From positions 1 to 5,943 of the forward strand of contig JAUXEQ010000098.1 of NCBI GenBank assembly GCA_030620455.1: 5,943 bases of DNA. Direction: 5' to 3'. The notes beneath the pieces were generated by a model. The model ran no database searches and had not been told where the DNA came from. It was given only the letters and a program-made list of their open reading frames with translations. The DNA comes from a bacterium. Lineage in GTDB: Bacteria > UBP14 > UBA6098 > B30-G16. The number at the start of each line of letters is the position of its first letter. Positions within the stretch are counted from its first letter, which is position 1. Below, in pieces: positions 1 through 5,159 of this stretch. Position numbers and translations under genes: made by a program.

Positions 1-309
1 AAGCAAATTTTTGAGATTGCCGCAATGTATTACGATAAAAACGGGGAGTATCCTCAACCATGCAGCGATCTATTCGATGCTGAACAATCGATCCAAAACT
101 GTTGGCCCATAGATCAACCCGCTTCAAAATCAAGGTTCCAATATGATATAGTTTCCGGTGGTTTCAGTAGTTTCCTTGCACGAGCTACACCAATTGTCAA
201 TTCAACAGGAGGAACCTTCAATCAACAAAGGGAAAACAGCGATAACACATTAATCGATGTAAAACCTTTATTGATTAATGCAGATGGTATAATTTACTTC
301 TCAGATTAA
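1..309 (+). CDS. Type IV pilin-like / pseudopilin protein, C-terminal part (5' truncated by window edge)
   Basis: The frame is open from base 1 and ends at TAA 307-309, giving 102 residues. The first ATG (25) is probably internal, because the frame continues upstream in a sensible way (KQIFEIAAMYY). The stretch AAMYYDKNGEYP resembles the end of the long pilin N-terminal helix and the start of the globular head in type IV pilins and type II secretion pseudopilins, where YY-x(2)-NGEYP-like sequences are frequent. A later segment (FQYDIVSGGFSSFLARATP) resembles the beta-sheet 'Y-F-A-A' pattern of the head domain. Two cysteines, at partial residues 21 and 34, could form a disulphide. The prepilin leader and N-methylated helix would lie outside the window, so the class cannot be confirmed. 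If correct, the protein would be membrane-anchored and assembled into a pilus or secretion pseudopilus. The assignment is by pattern only; another secreted protein is possible. Confidence 0.6.
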   Translation, partial: KQIFEIAAMYYDKNGEYPQPCSDLFDAEQSIQNCWPIDQPASKSRFQYDIVSGGFSSFLARATPIVNSTGGTFNQQRENSDNTLIDVKPLLINADGIIYFSD

Positions 310-418
310 CTGTACTGCAAATTAAAACTAATTAATAATATTTTACTATAATTTTATCCTTGCTATCAAACCTATCTAATTCGTAGTATAAGCTCAATCA
401 AATCGTATTCTAAAGTTA

Positions 419-446
419 TTGACATCTCAATAAATTCGAGTAAATA
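419..446 (+). promoter_or_regulatory. Candidate promoter for tRNA-Leu
   Basis: TTGACA lies at 419-424, followed after 16 bases by a poor -10 match (TAAATA, 441-446). A TATATG at 445-450 is an alternative with 20-base spacing. Transcription would start about 15 to 20 bases before the tRNA at 468. The -35 is perfect but the -10 is weak, so this is tentative. Confidence 0.35.
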
Positions 447-467
447 TATGCACCGAGTAGATAAGTT

Positions 468-551
468 GCCGGGATGGCGGAATAGGCATACGCAGAGGAC
501 TTAAAATCCTCCGGGCAATAGCTCGTGCGGGTTCAAGTCCCGCTCCCGGCA
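468..551 (+). tRNA. tRNA-Leu, anticodon UAA
   Basis: An 84-nt class II tRNA. The acceptor stem pairs 468-474 (GCCGGGA) with 544-550 (TCCCGGC) over all seven positions, with discriminator A551. The D arm is GCG/CGC. The anticodon stem GAGGA/TCCTC encloses loop CTTAAAA with anticodon TAA at 502-504. A long variable arm (about 512-526) pairs GGGC with GCTC through one G-U. The T arm is GCGGG-TTCAAGT-CCCGC. The long variable arm, A73 and UAA anticodon all agree with leucine; it reads UUA and, by wobble, UUG. CCA is not encoded and must be added by the CCA-adding enzyme. Confidence 0.97.
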
Positions 552-568
552 TTTACAAATGTGTAAAT
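551..568 (+). repeat. AT-rich hairpin directly after tRNA-Leu
   Basis: A perfect 7-bp inverted repeat, ATTTACA (551-557) and TGTAAAT (562-568), with a 4-base loop AATG. It starts at the discriminator base of the tRNA. It has few G-C pairs and is not followed by a T run, so it is a poor intrinsic terminator. It might help 3' processing of the precursor or be chance in AT-rich DNA. Confidence 0.35.
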
Positions 569-651
569 TGAAAACTGCATTATATAAATTTTATTTATCC
601 ATCTACTTAACAATGCGAAGGACTTATAATAGTTTGACACTTAAAAAAATC

Positions 652-679
652 TTGACACTGAATTTTTAAAGTCTATAAT
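652..679 (+). promoter_or_regulatory. Sigma-70-type promoter of tRNA-Glu
   Basis: Perfect -35 TTGACA (652-657) and perfect -10 TATAAT (674-679) are separated by 16 bases. Transcription would start near 686, only about 4 bases before the tRNA 5' end at 690, so the precursor would have almost no 5' leader. The -35 core is part of TTGACACT, which also occurs 19 bases upstream at 633-640. An AT-rich tract (641-650) between the two copies could act as an UP-like element. Confidence 0.8.
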
Positions 680-689
680 ATCGATTCAC

Positions 690-763
690 GATCCCATCGT
701 CCAGTCTGGTCAGGACACAGGCCTTTCAAGCCTGTGACACGGGTTCAAATCCCGTTGGGATCG
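690..763 (+). tRNA. tRNA-Glu, anticodon UUC
   Basis: A 74-nt class I tRNA. Acceptor GATCCCA (690-696) pairs with TGGGATC (756-762), with discriminator G763. The anticodon stem CAGGC/GCCTG surrounds loop CTTTCAA with anticodon TTC at 725-727. The T arm is ACGGG-TTCAAAT-CCCGT (739-755). The sequence is typical of bacterial tRNA-Glu (GTCCAGTCTGGTCAGGACAC in the D-arm region). CCA is not encoded. The tRNA is followed at once by a pyrimidine-rich stretch, CTTTTCTTTCC, which may serve transcription ending, although no hairpin other than the tRNA itself precedes it. Confidence 0.97.
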
Positions 764-1006
764 CTTTTCTTTCCATGCTTCTAAAACTCGAATTAAGTAT
801 CTCAAGAAACAATAAGTTATCTTTACGCTCTGTAATATTATCCGTTACTATAAGTAGGTTCAAGTGTCATACATATTTTCTTCCCTACTTCATCGAGTAA
901 ATTTAATTGAATTTATCGATAGCTAAAAAGAATAATTTTTGCAAAGATGATGATCTACTTAAGACATCCTGAAGTAAATAGCCATGGAAAAACTGAATGA
1001 CTTTCT
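764..1006. other. Spacer without a convincing gene
   Basis: 243 AT-rich bases between tRNA-Glu and the 3' end of the minus-strand Ig-like gene. It holds a 41-codon open frame (775-900, +) with no ribosome binding site, starting 12 bases after the tRNA, which I do not regard as a gene. An imperfect inverted repeat (ACTTAAG at about 956-962 with CTGAAGT downstream) is too weak to call a terminator for the minus-strand operon. Confidence 0.5.
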
Positions 1007-1885
1007 TTAACGTTTCTGAGACCTTTTTATTCTTTTAAGTTTAACTCGGAAGAAAATTTTTTTACCCTCGGGTATTTTCGCAATAATAATTTCTTCCATT
1101 CGGCTTCGAAGTAATCTTTCGCTCAAGGCTACTCTAATTTCGAATGAAGTACCCTCTGGCGTAGCTTGCACACTATCTGGAAACGAAACCAACCCTTCTG
1201 GAACTCTTGCATGACCGACACTGAGTAAAATTGTTTTCTCAGCCACAGCGGAACTTGGATCAAGTCTATAAAGCTCGCACCAGACACTCTCCGCGGCAAA
1301 TAATTTCACATTTCCATAAACTGTGTCGTTGACTGCCAAAGTTTCAAATTCAACAACTGAAGGAACAAAGAGCAAACCTTCAGAATCCAAAACAGGTACG
1401 GCTTCGGAATTAGGTTCAGTCTCGATCCTAAGGATTAAATATGCTCCAATAGCCAATGTTCCTCGAACCTGTCTTGCAACTTCGGAAACATCGACACCCA
1501 AGAGAAAATGCCGGTTATATAGCGATCTGTCATCTGGAAAATTTATATACATTTCAGCACTCGACATTGAATCTGGTGTAACTTGTATAGTTTCTGGTTT
1601 AGTGTAAAAGAAGTTTTCATCTATGATATCCTCAAAGCCGGTTACTGAAGTTCCAATATCAGAGGGTTTGCTTGGTTGCATATAGAAAAGCGTTCGAAAA
1701 GATATTCGACTTATCTTAATTTTATACCCATATTTTTCCGAGATATTGCATTCCTCACCAATTGGAACGTTTTGTATAAGAAAGGTTGTCGGTGAAACTC
1801 TAATAGTAGCACTCATTAAAGAACCATAAATCATAAGCAGAAGCATGAATGCAAATATTTTATTACAATTTTTCATTTTTTTCAT
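1007..1885 (-). CDS. Exported protein with predicted Ig-like (DUF916 / pilus-chaperone-like) domains, function unknown
   Basis: 292 residues with a typical signal peptide: lysine-rich start (1-9), hydrophobic core (10-20) and a likely cleavage after A26 (LMSA|TI). It is therefore exported, probably to the periplasm or cell surface. Residues about 27-157 look like an immunoglobulin-type beta domain. They contain IRVSPTTF near the start, then the order 'KPETIQVTPDS ... INFPDDRSLYNRHFLLGVDV ... GAYLILRIETEP'. This resembles the late strands of DUF916-type and periplasmic-chaperone-type domains. A second beta-rich region spans about 165-285, and the C-terminus is very basic (KRIKRSQKR). There is no membrane anchor after the signal, no lipobox and no catalytic motif. 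The gene starts 8 bases after the ABC-F stop, probably in the same transcript. No Shine-Dalgarno is visible, so translational coupling is likely; M4 is an alternative start. The fold is inferred from pattern, and the function is unknown. Confidence 0.8.
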   Translation of the reverse strand: MKKMKNCNKIFAFMLLLMIYGSLMSATIRVSPTTFLIQNVPIGEECNISEKYGYKIKISRISFRTLFYMQPSKPSDIGTSVTGFEDIIDENFFYTKPETIQVTPDSMSSAEMYINFPDDRSLYNRHFLLGVDVSEVARQVRGTLAIGAYLILRIETEPNSEAVPVLDSEGLLFVPSVVEFETLAVNDTVYGNVKLFAAESVWCELYRLDPSSAVAEKTILLSVGHARVPEGLVSFPDSVQATPEGTSFEIRVALSERLLRSRMEEIIIAKIPEGKKIFFRVKLKRIKRSQKR

Positions 1886-1893
1886 TAACTATT

Positions 1894-3777
1894 TCAGTAT
1901 TTCAATATTTTAGTTAAATCATCCAATTCTTCAGAGATTTTCTCCCATTCAACCCACAAGAATTTCATTTTAGAATCAAGCTTGGACGATTCATTCGATA
2001 ATTTCTTTATTCTCACTTCATTCTTAGCAACAAATGTCTGTCCCATAAGTTGTATTATATTATCTCTTTCAGTTTCTAAATTTCCAAGTTCTATTTCAAT
2101 TTCACTTATCTTGTTTCTTAACCTGTTATACCTATTTTTTGCAGACCTAAGTTCATTTATGGGTTTTGGGCTTTTCTTTTTATATGCTTTTTGCAGATCG
2201 GAAATTCCATGCTTTCTCTGCTTCCTCTTTTCTAAAAAATAACTAAAATTCCCAGAATATTCATTAATGTACCCATTTTCGAAAGCCCAAATCTTGTTAA
2301 TTATCTTATCGAGAAAAATTCTATCATGAGATACAACAATCATCGTGCCGGGAAAAGCTGCAAATGCATCCTCAAGAATCCTTCTACTGTTGATATCCAG
2401 ATGATTAGTAGGTTCATCTAAAAGGAGAAAATTTGAACCGAGAAGAGCAAGTTTCGCCAATGCTACACGGGATCTTTCACCTCCGGAAAAGGTTCCTATC
2501 CGCCTGAATGCATCGTCACCAGAAATAGAAAACGCTCCTAGAAATGTCCTAACCTGCTCATCCTCTGCTCCCGGCATATAATATGAAATAGTGTCAAAGG
2601 GTGTACTGTCATTATCTAAGTCATCAAATTCCTGAGTATAATAACCGGGTGCAGCATTCGTGCCCAATTCTATTATTCCGTTCTGAATTGGAATTACACC
2701 CGCAATAAGTTTCAAAAGCGTCGACTTTCCGCAGCCATTCCGACCCACAACGCCTATTCTGTCACCTTTCCCCAAAAGGATTTCAAAATCCTTGAATAAA
2801 GTTTTGTTACCGTAAGAATGCGATAAACCTTGAATGCTGAGAACCCTATTACCGCTCCGCTGTTTAATTTTTAGCTTTATTCTGAATCCACTATCAAAAG
2901 TCGGGGAACTGATTCGATCAAACTTTTCCAATTTTTTCCTTCGAGATTGTGCTTGCTTTGTTTTTTGTCCTGCGATATTACGTCGGATGAATTCTTCAGT
3001 TTTTTTAATGTAATCCTGCTGATGTTTAAAGGTTTTCATCTTCATATTTAGATTTTGTATCCTTTGAATCTCATATTTGTCATAATTTCCATGGTAAACC
3101 GCAATACCATCTTGATCCAATTCAACAATCTTGTCCGCAACAAGATTTAAAAAATATCTATCGTGACTAACAAGCACATAAGGCAATTTAGTGCTTCGCA
3201 AAAATTCCGCCATCCAAACCAAACCATCGTAATCAATATGATTGGTGGGCTCATCGAAAAACATTATATCCGGATCTTGTAATAATACTGCTGCTATAGC
3301 TGCTCTATTACGTTCTCCACCCGAAAGAGTGTCGACAGGTTGATAGAAAGCTCTCTCATCAAACCCTAACTTAGACAAAACTTCCTCACATTTATTTTTT
3401 TTAGCATACCCACCCAAATATATGAATTCGTTCATAAGTTCCTCATATTCATTCGGTTTCTCTAAATCTGCATCTAACTTTAATTTTAATTCCCACCATC
3501 GCTTATTCTGAGCCAGAACGCTATCTACAAGATTCACTTTACCCTCGAGACGCTGTTCCTGCCTCAGAAATCCAATCCTGAGCCCCTTATTTCGGAATAC
3601 TTCCCCTTCTGTAGTTTCAAGTTCACCTGCAATAACTCTAAGCAACGTGGTTTTGCCAAGACCATTTTTTCCTACAAGAGCAAGACGGGTTTGATCGGTA
3701 ATTGTCAACGAGATATTTGAAAAAATCTTCGAAGTACCAAAAGCAAAACCTATTTCATCTGCGATAATTAAATCCAT
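1894..3777 (-). CDS. ABC-F family ATPase (ribosome-associated, duplicated ABC domains)
   Basis: Soluble protein with two ATP-binding cassettes and no membrane segment, the ABC-F plan. Members bind the ribosomal E site, and many resolve stalled translation or protect against antibiotics. Numbering from the start at 3777 (627 residues): domain 1 has Walker A GKNGLGKT (36-43), signature LSGGE (151-155), Walker B ending in D175-E176, and H-loop SHDR (204-207). A basic linker (about 240-310, including QKTKQAQSRRKKLEKF) corresponds to the P-site tRNA-interaction motif. Domain 2 has GRNGCGKS (345-352), SGGE (431-434), D454-E455 and SHDR (483-486). A C-terminal coiled coil (about 545-627) resembles the YdiF/Uup-type C-terminal domain. 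All catalytic residues are intact. I chose ATG 3775-3777 because the family begins just before the first beta strand (LIIADEIGFAFG). ATG 3805-3807 adds ten residues and has a weak AGAAG upstream. Subclass and any resistance role cannot be read from the sequence. Confidence 0.95.
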   Translation of the reverse strand: MDLIIADEIGFAFGTSKIFSNISLTITDQTRLALVGKNGLGKTTLLRVIAGELETTEGEVFRNKGLRIGFLRQEQRLEGKVNLVDSVLAQNKRWWELKLKLDADLEKPNEYEELMNEFIYLGGYAKKNKCEEVLSKLGFDERAFYQPVDTLSGGERNRAAIAAVLLQDPDIMFFDEPTNHIDYDGLVWMAEFLRSTKLPYVLVSHDRYFLNLVADKIVELDQDGIAVYHGNYDKYEIQRIQNLNMKMKTFKHQQDYIKKTEEFIRRNIAGQKTKQAQSRRKKLEKFDRISSPTFDSGFRIKLKIKQRSGNRVLSIQGLSHSYGNKTLFKDFEILLGKGDRIGVVGRNGCGKSTLLKLIAGVIPIQNGIIELGTNAAPGYYTQEFDDLDNDSTPFDTISYYMPGAEDEQVRTFLGAFSISGDDAFRRIGTFSGGERSRVALAKLALLGSNFLLLDEPTNHLDINSRRILEDAFAAFPGTMIVVSHDRIFLDKIINKIWAFENGYINEYSGNFSYFLEKRKQRKHGISDLQKAYKKKSPKPINELRSAKNRYNRLRNKISEIEIELGNLETERDNIIQLMGQTFVAKNEVRIKKLSNESSKLDSKMKFLWVEWEKISEELDDLTKILKY

Positions 3778-3786
3778 AATATTATG

Positions 3787-3815
3787 AATATAAAAAATAT
3801 AATCCATTTACGCAA
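3787..3815 (-). promoter_or_regulatory. Candidate promoter for the ABC-F gene (possibly leaderless)
   Basis: On the minus strand, TTGCGT (3810-3815) is followed after 17 bases by TATATT (3787-3792). Transcription would start near 3780, about 3 bases before ATG 3775-3777. That would make a nearly leaderless message and exclude the upstream ATG at 3807. An alternative -10, TATGAT (minus strand, 3841-3846), has no good -35 but would leave room for the upstream start. The -35 match is only 3 of 6, so this is tentative. Confidence 0.3.
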
Positions 3816-3822
3816 TTTCTTC

Positions 3823-3850
3823 TTGACTTCACTTCTTCAAATCATAGAAT
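3823..3850 (+). promoter_or_regulatory. Promoter of the small zinc-ribbon gene
   Basis: TTGACT (3823-3828) and TAGAAT (3845-3850), each a 5 of 6 match, are spaced by 16 bases as in the tRNA-Glu promoter. Transcription would start near 3857, giving a leader of about 14 bases that holds little more than the ribosome binding site. The site lies in the short divergent region shared with the ABC-F gene. Confidence 0.6.
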
Positions 3851-3860
3851 TAGGCGGAAA

Positions 3861-3866
3861 AGGAGG
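3861..3866 (+). promoter_or_regulatory. Strong Shine-Dalgarno that fixes the zinc-ribbon start
   Basis: AGGAGG at 3861-3866, within AAAAGGAGGAGAT, sits 4 bases before ATG 3871. It selects this start over the in-frame ATG at 3784, whose 29 extra codons would overlap the promoter and the ABC-F 5' end. Confidence 0.85.
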
Positions 3867-3870
3867 AGAT

Positions 3871-4086
3871 ATGGGTAAGAGAAAAACTCGATCTTTTGTA
3901 GACAAAGTAGCTAAGGGCACCGGTCCAAGAGGCACACGATGTGAAATTTGTGGTGAAATCATTAAAAATATTAAGACGATCAGACCCTATAAATCGAAAT
4001 CCGGGAATTGGCGATACATTGAAGAGATGCATAAAGTTTGCAAATGTAACGAAAAAGAAATACTTATCGATAAAAGCATATCATAA
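3871..4086 (+). CDS. Small CxxC/CxC zinc-ribbon-like protein, function unknown
   Basis: 71 residues starting MGKRKTRSFVDKVAKG. After a basic N-terminus (about 1-22) comes C24-E-I-C27, then a 29-residue stretch with an aromatic/basic middle (PYKSKSGNWRY), then C57-K-C59. Four cysteines as CxxC and CxC suggest one zinc-ribbon-like metal site; H54 is nearby. There is no signal peptide or membrane segment, so it is cytoplasmic. The start is set by a strong AGGAGG, and the gene has its own compact promoter. It is divergent from the ABC-F gene (93 bases between the chosen starts) and convergent with thi4. The basic charge and small size would suit binding of RNA, DNA or the ribosome, but this is inference. 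I do not recognise a named family. The clean start signals, the cysteine pattern and the lack of a competing frame make it a real gene. Confidence 0.85.
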   Translation: MGKRKTRSFVDKVAKGTGPRGTRCEICGEIIKNIKTIRPYKSKSGNWRYIEEMHKVCKCNEKEILIDKSIS

Positions 4087-4093
4087 ATATCCT

Positions 4094-4141
4094 ATATTCT
4101 CGACTTATTCTTATCATACGGTTCCGATTAATGTAGAATAT
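4094..4141. repeat. Weak inverted repeat between convergent genes
   Basis: ATATTCT (4094-4100) and AGAATAT (4135-4141) are 7-bp arms 34 bases apart, with a small CGG/CCG hairpin (4119-4126) between them. They lie between the two convergent stop codons, where a bidirectional terminator would be expected, and a T-rich stretch follows on the + strand. The arms are A/T-rich and the loop is long, so the call is weak. Confidence 0.25.
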
Positions 4142-4169
4142 CAGATTCACAGTTATTTTATTTTCTTAT

Positions 4170-4943
4170 CTAAATCTTTTGAGCGATAATCTCCGCCACC
4201 TTTTTCCCACTTAATAGCATACCACCAAAAACTGGTCCCATTCTAGGACCACCATAAACAGCATTGCTGCACATCCCTGCGCAAAAAATACCCGGGAAAA
4301 ATTCCTTTGTATTTTCAAGAATTGTTCTTTCACCCATGTCAGCCCACATAGGCTTTTCCCCTATAACTTTTCCAGTAGGTGTATCGAGCCTTAGTCCGCT
4401 TTTTCTTTGAATTATAGATGCAATCTCAGCAGCATGACCAGTGGCGTCAACTACATACTTAGATCTAACCGTCAGTGGATCAACATGCAATCCGGACATT
4501 TCCACAGCACTCCAATTAATAACGAGACCTGTAACATGCTCGTGCGTTAGCATAACATCTTCAACACTCATCAGATTGAAAATTGTAGTTCCAGCTTTAA
4601 CAGCCTTAGAAATAAGGACAGATACCGATTCAATAGCGTCCGCACTATAATAACCCTCTTTAAAAAGTCGAGTGGAAACTCCTAATTTATCCAGAATCGC
4701 TTTCCCTTCATCCTGGACAACAATCTCGTTAAACATCATTCCGCCACCCCACATACCGCCACCAATCGAAAGCTTTCTCTCAAATAATACAACTTTCTTT
4801 CCAGCATCTGAGAGAAAGAATGCTGCGATAAGTCCCGCAGGTCCACCCCCTACTATTGCAACCTCGCATTCAATACTATCTAAGAGCTTCTCGGAAAATC
4901 TTTCGATAATAGCTCGAGAGATTACTATATCGTCCAACTTCAT
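4170..4943 (-). CDS. thi4: Thiazole synthase Thi4, His-type, likely sulfide-dependent (thiamin biosynthesis)
   Basis: 257 residues, a usual length for archaeal/bacterial Thi4. The enzyme makes the adenylated thiazole precursor of thiamin from NAD, glycine and sulfur in the cytoplasm. Visible motifs: dinucleotide-binding GGGPAG (32-37), E55-R56 at the end of the second strand, GGGMWGGGMM (61-70), and GGPRMGPVFGGML (231-243) near the C-terminus. In yeast and plants a cysteine in the segment 'SCMDP' gives its sulfur and the enzyme works once. Here the matching segment is GLHVDPL, with H153 in the cysteine's place, as in methanogen Thi4 that uses sulfide with iron. D155 and H170 (in DATGH) match the known iron ligands in order and spacing. 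So a catalytic, sulfide- and iron-dependent enzyme is expected. The start is supported by AGGGAGGA seven bases upstream. No other thiamin gene is in the window. C221 and C225 form CxxxC before the C-terminal glycine-rich loop, of unknown meaning. Confidence 0.95.
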   Translation of the reverse strand: MKLDDIVISRAIIERFSEKLLDSIECEVAIVGGGPAGLIAAFFLSDAGKKVVLFERKLSIGGGMWGGGMMFNEIVVQDEGKAILDKLGVSTRLFKEGYYSADAIESVSVLISKAVKAGTTIFNLMSVEDVMLTHEHVTGLVINWSAVEMSGLHVDPLTVRSKYVVDATGHAAEIASIIQRKSGLRLDTPTGKVIGEKPMWADMGERTILENTKEFFPGIFCAGMCSNAVYGGPRMGPVFGGMLLSGKKVAEIIAQKI

Positions 4944-4950
4944 ATACTAT

Positions 4951-4958
4951 TCCTCCCT
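4951..4958 (-). promoter_or_regulatory. Strong Shine-Dalgarno of thi4
   Basis: On the minus strand AGGGAGGA is followed by seven bases and then ATG (4941-4943). It fixes the thi4 start. Most other minus-strand genes here have no comparable site. Confidence 0.85.
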
Positions 4959-5012
4959 ATACAAAAGGCTATTTTCCCTTATAAAATATATTTAATCTTT
5001 TTGTTGTGTCTG

Positions 5013-5040
5013 AATATATAAGATTCCAGCAATCAAGCAA
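5013..5040 (-). promoter_or_regulatory. Candidate promoter of thi4
   Basis: On the minus strand TTGCTT (5035-5040) and TATATT (5013-5018) are spaced by 16 bases. Transcription would begin near 5006, leaving a leader of about 63 bases. That is too short for a TPP riboswitch, and none of the conserved TPP-riboswitch blocks is present. The -35 lies inside the loop of the 5021-5059 inverted repeat, so a protein bound there could control the promoter. Confidence 0.45.
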
Positions 5041-5059
5041 GCAACGGTTGCTCGAATCT
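5021..5059. repeat. 39-base interrupted inverted repeat upstream of thi4
   Basis: AGATTC (5021-5026) pairs with GAATCT (5054-5059). After one mismatch, AGCAA (5028-5032) pairs with TTGCT (5048-5052). The loop is 5033-5047. A second, overlapping way to pair is AGCAAC (5040-5045) with GTTGCT (5047-5052). AGCAA occurs three times (5028, 5036, 5040). The element lies about 100 bases past the queH stop and overlaps the candidate thi4 -35. It could be a terminator hairpin for queH, though no T run follows, or an operator. Confidence 0.5.
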
Positions 5060-5159
5060 CAAATAGTATAAATAAATCTTTTTAATAGAAATAATATCGA
5101 TAACGGTCAAAACTCGAGGAACACAACTTTTAAAGTGGATTACACTATCTTAATTAATG

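Noticed and set aside
468..763. The two tRNA genes as an integration site for a mobile element
   Set aside because: I saw no integrase, no repeat of a tRNA 3' end elsewhere in the window and no phage-like genes.
775..900. 41-codon + strand open frame after tRNA-Glu
   Set aside because: It has no ribosome binding site, starts 12 bases after the tRNA, and has a hydrophobic, low-information translation with no known motif; this is expected by chance.
1323..1607. 94-codon + strand frame opposite the Ig-like gene
   Set aside because: It is a reverse-strand shadow of a well-supported signal-peptide protein, with no start signals of its own; the other antisense frames inside the ABC-F, thi4 and zinc-ribbon genes are rejected for the same reason.
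3784..3870. N-terminal extension of the zinc-ribbon gene back to ATG 3784
   Set aside because: The strong AGGAGG and ATG at 3871, and a promoter lying inside the extension, show that the shorter gene is correct.
4944..5159. TPP riboswitch before thi4
   Set aside because: None of the conserved TPP-riboswitch blocks could be found on the minus strand, and the leader after the likely start is only about 63 bases.
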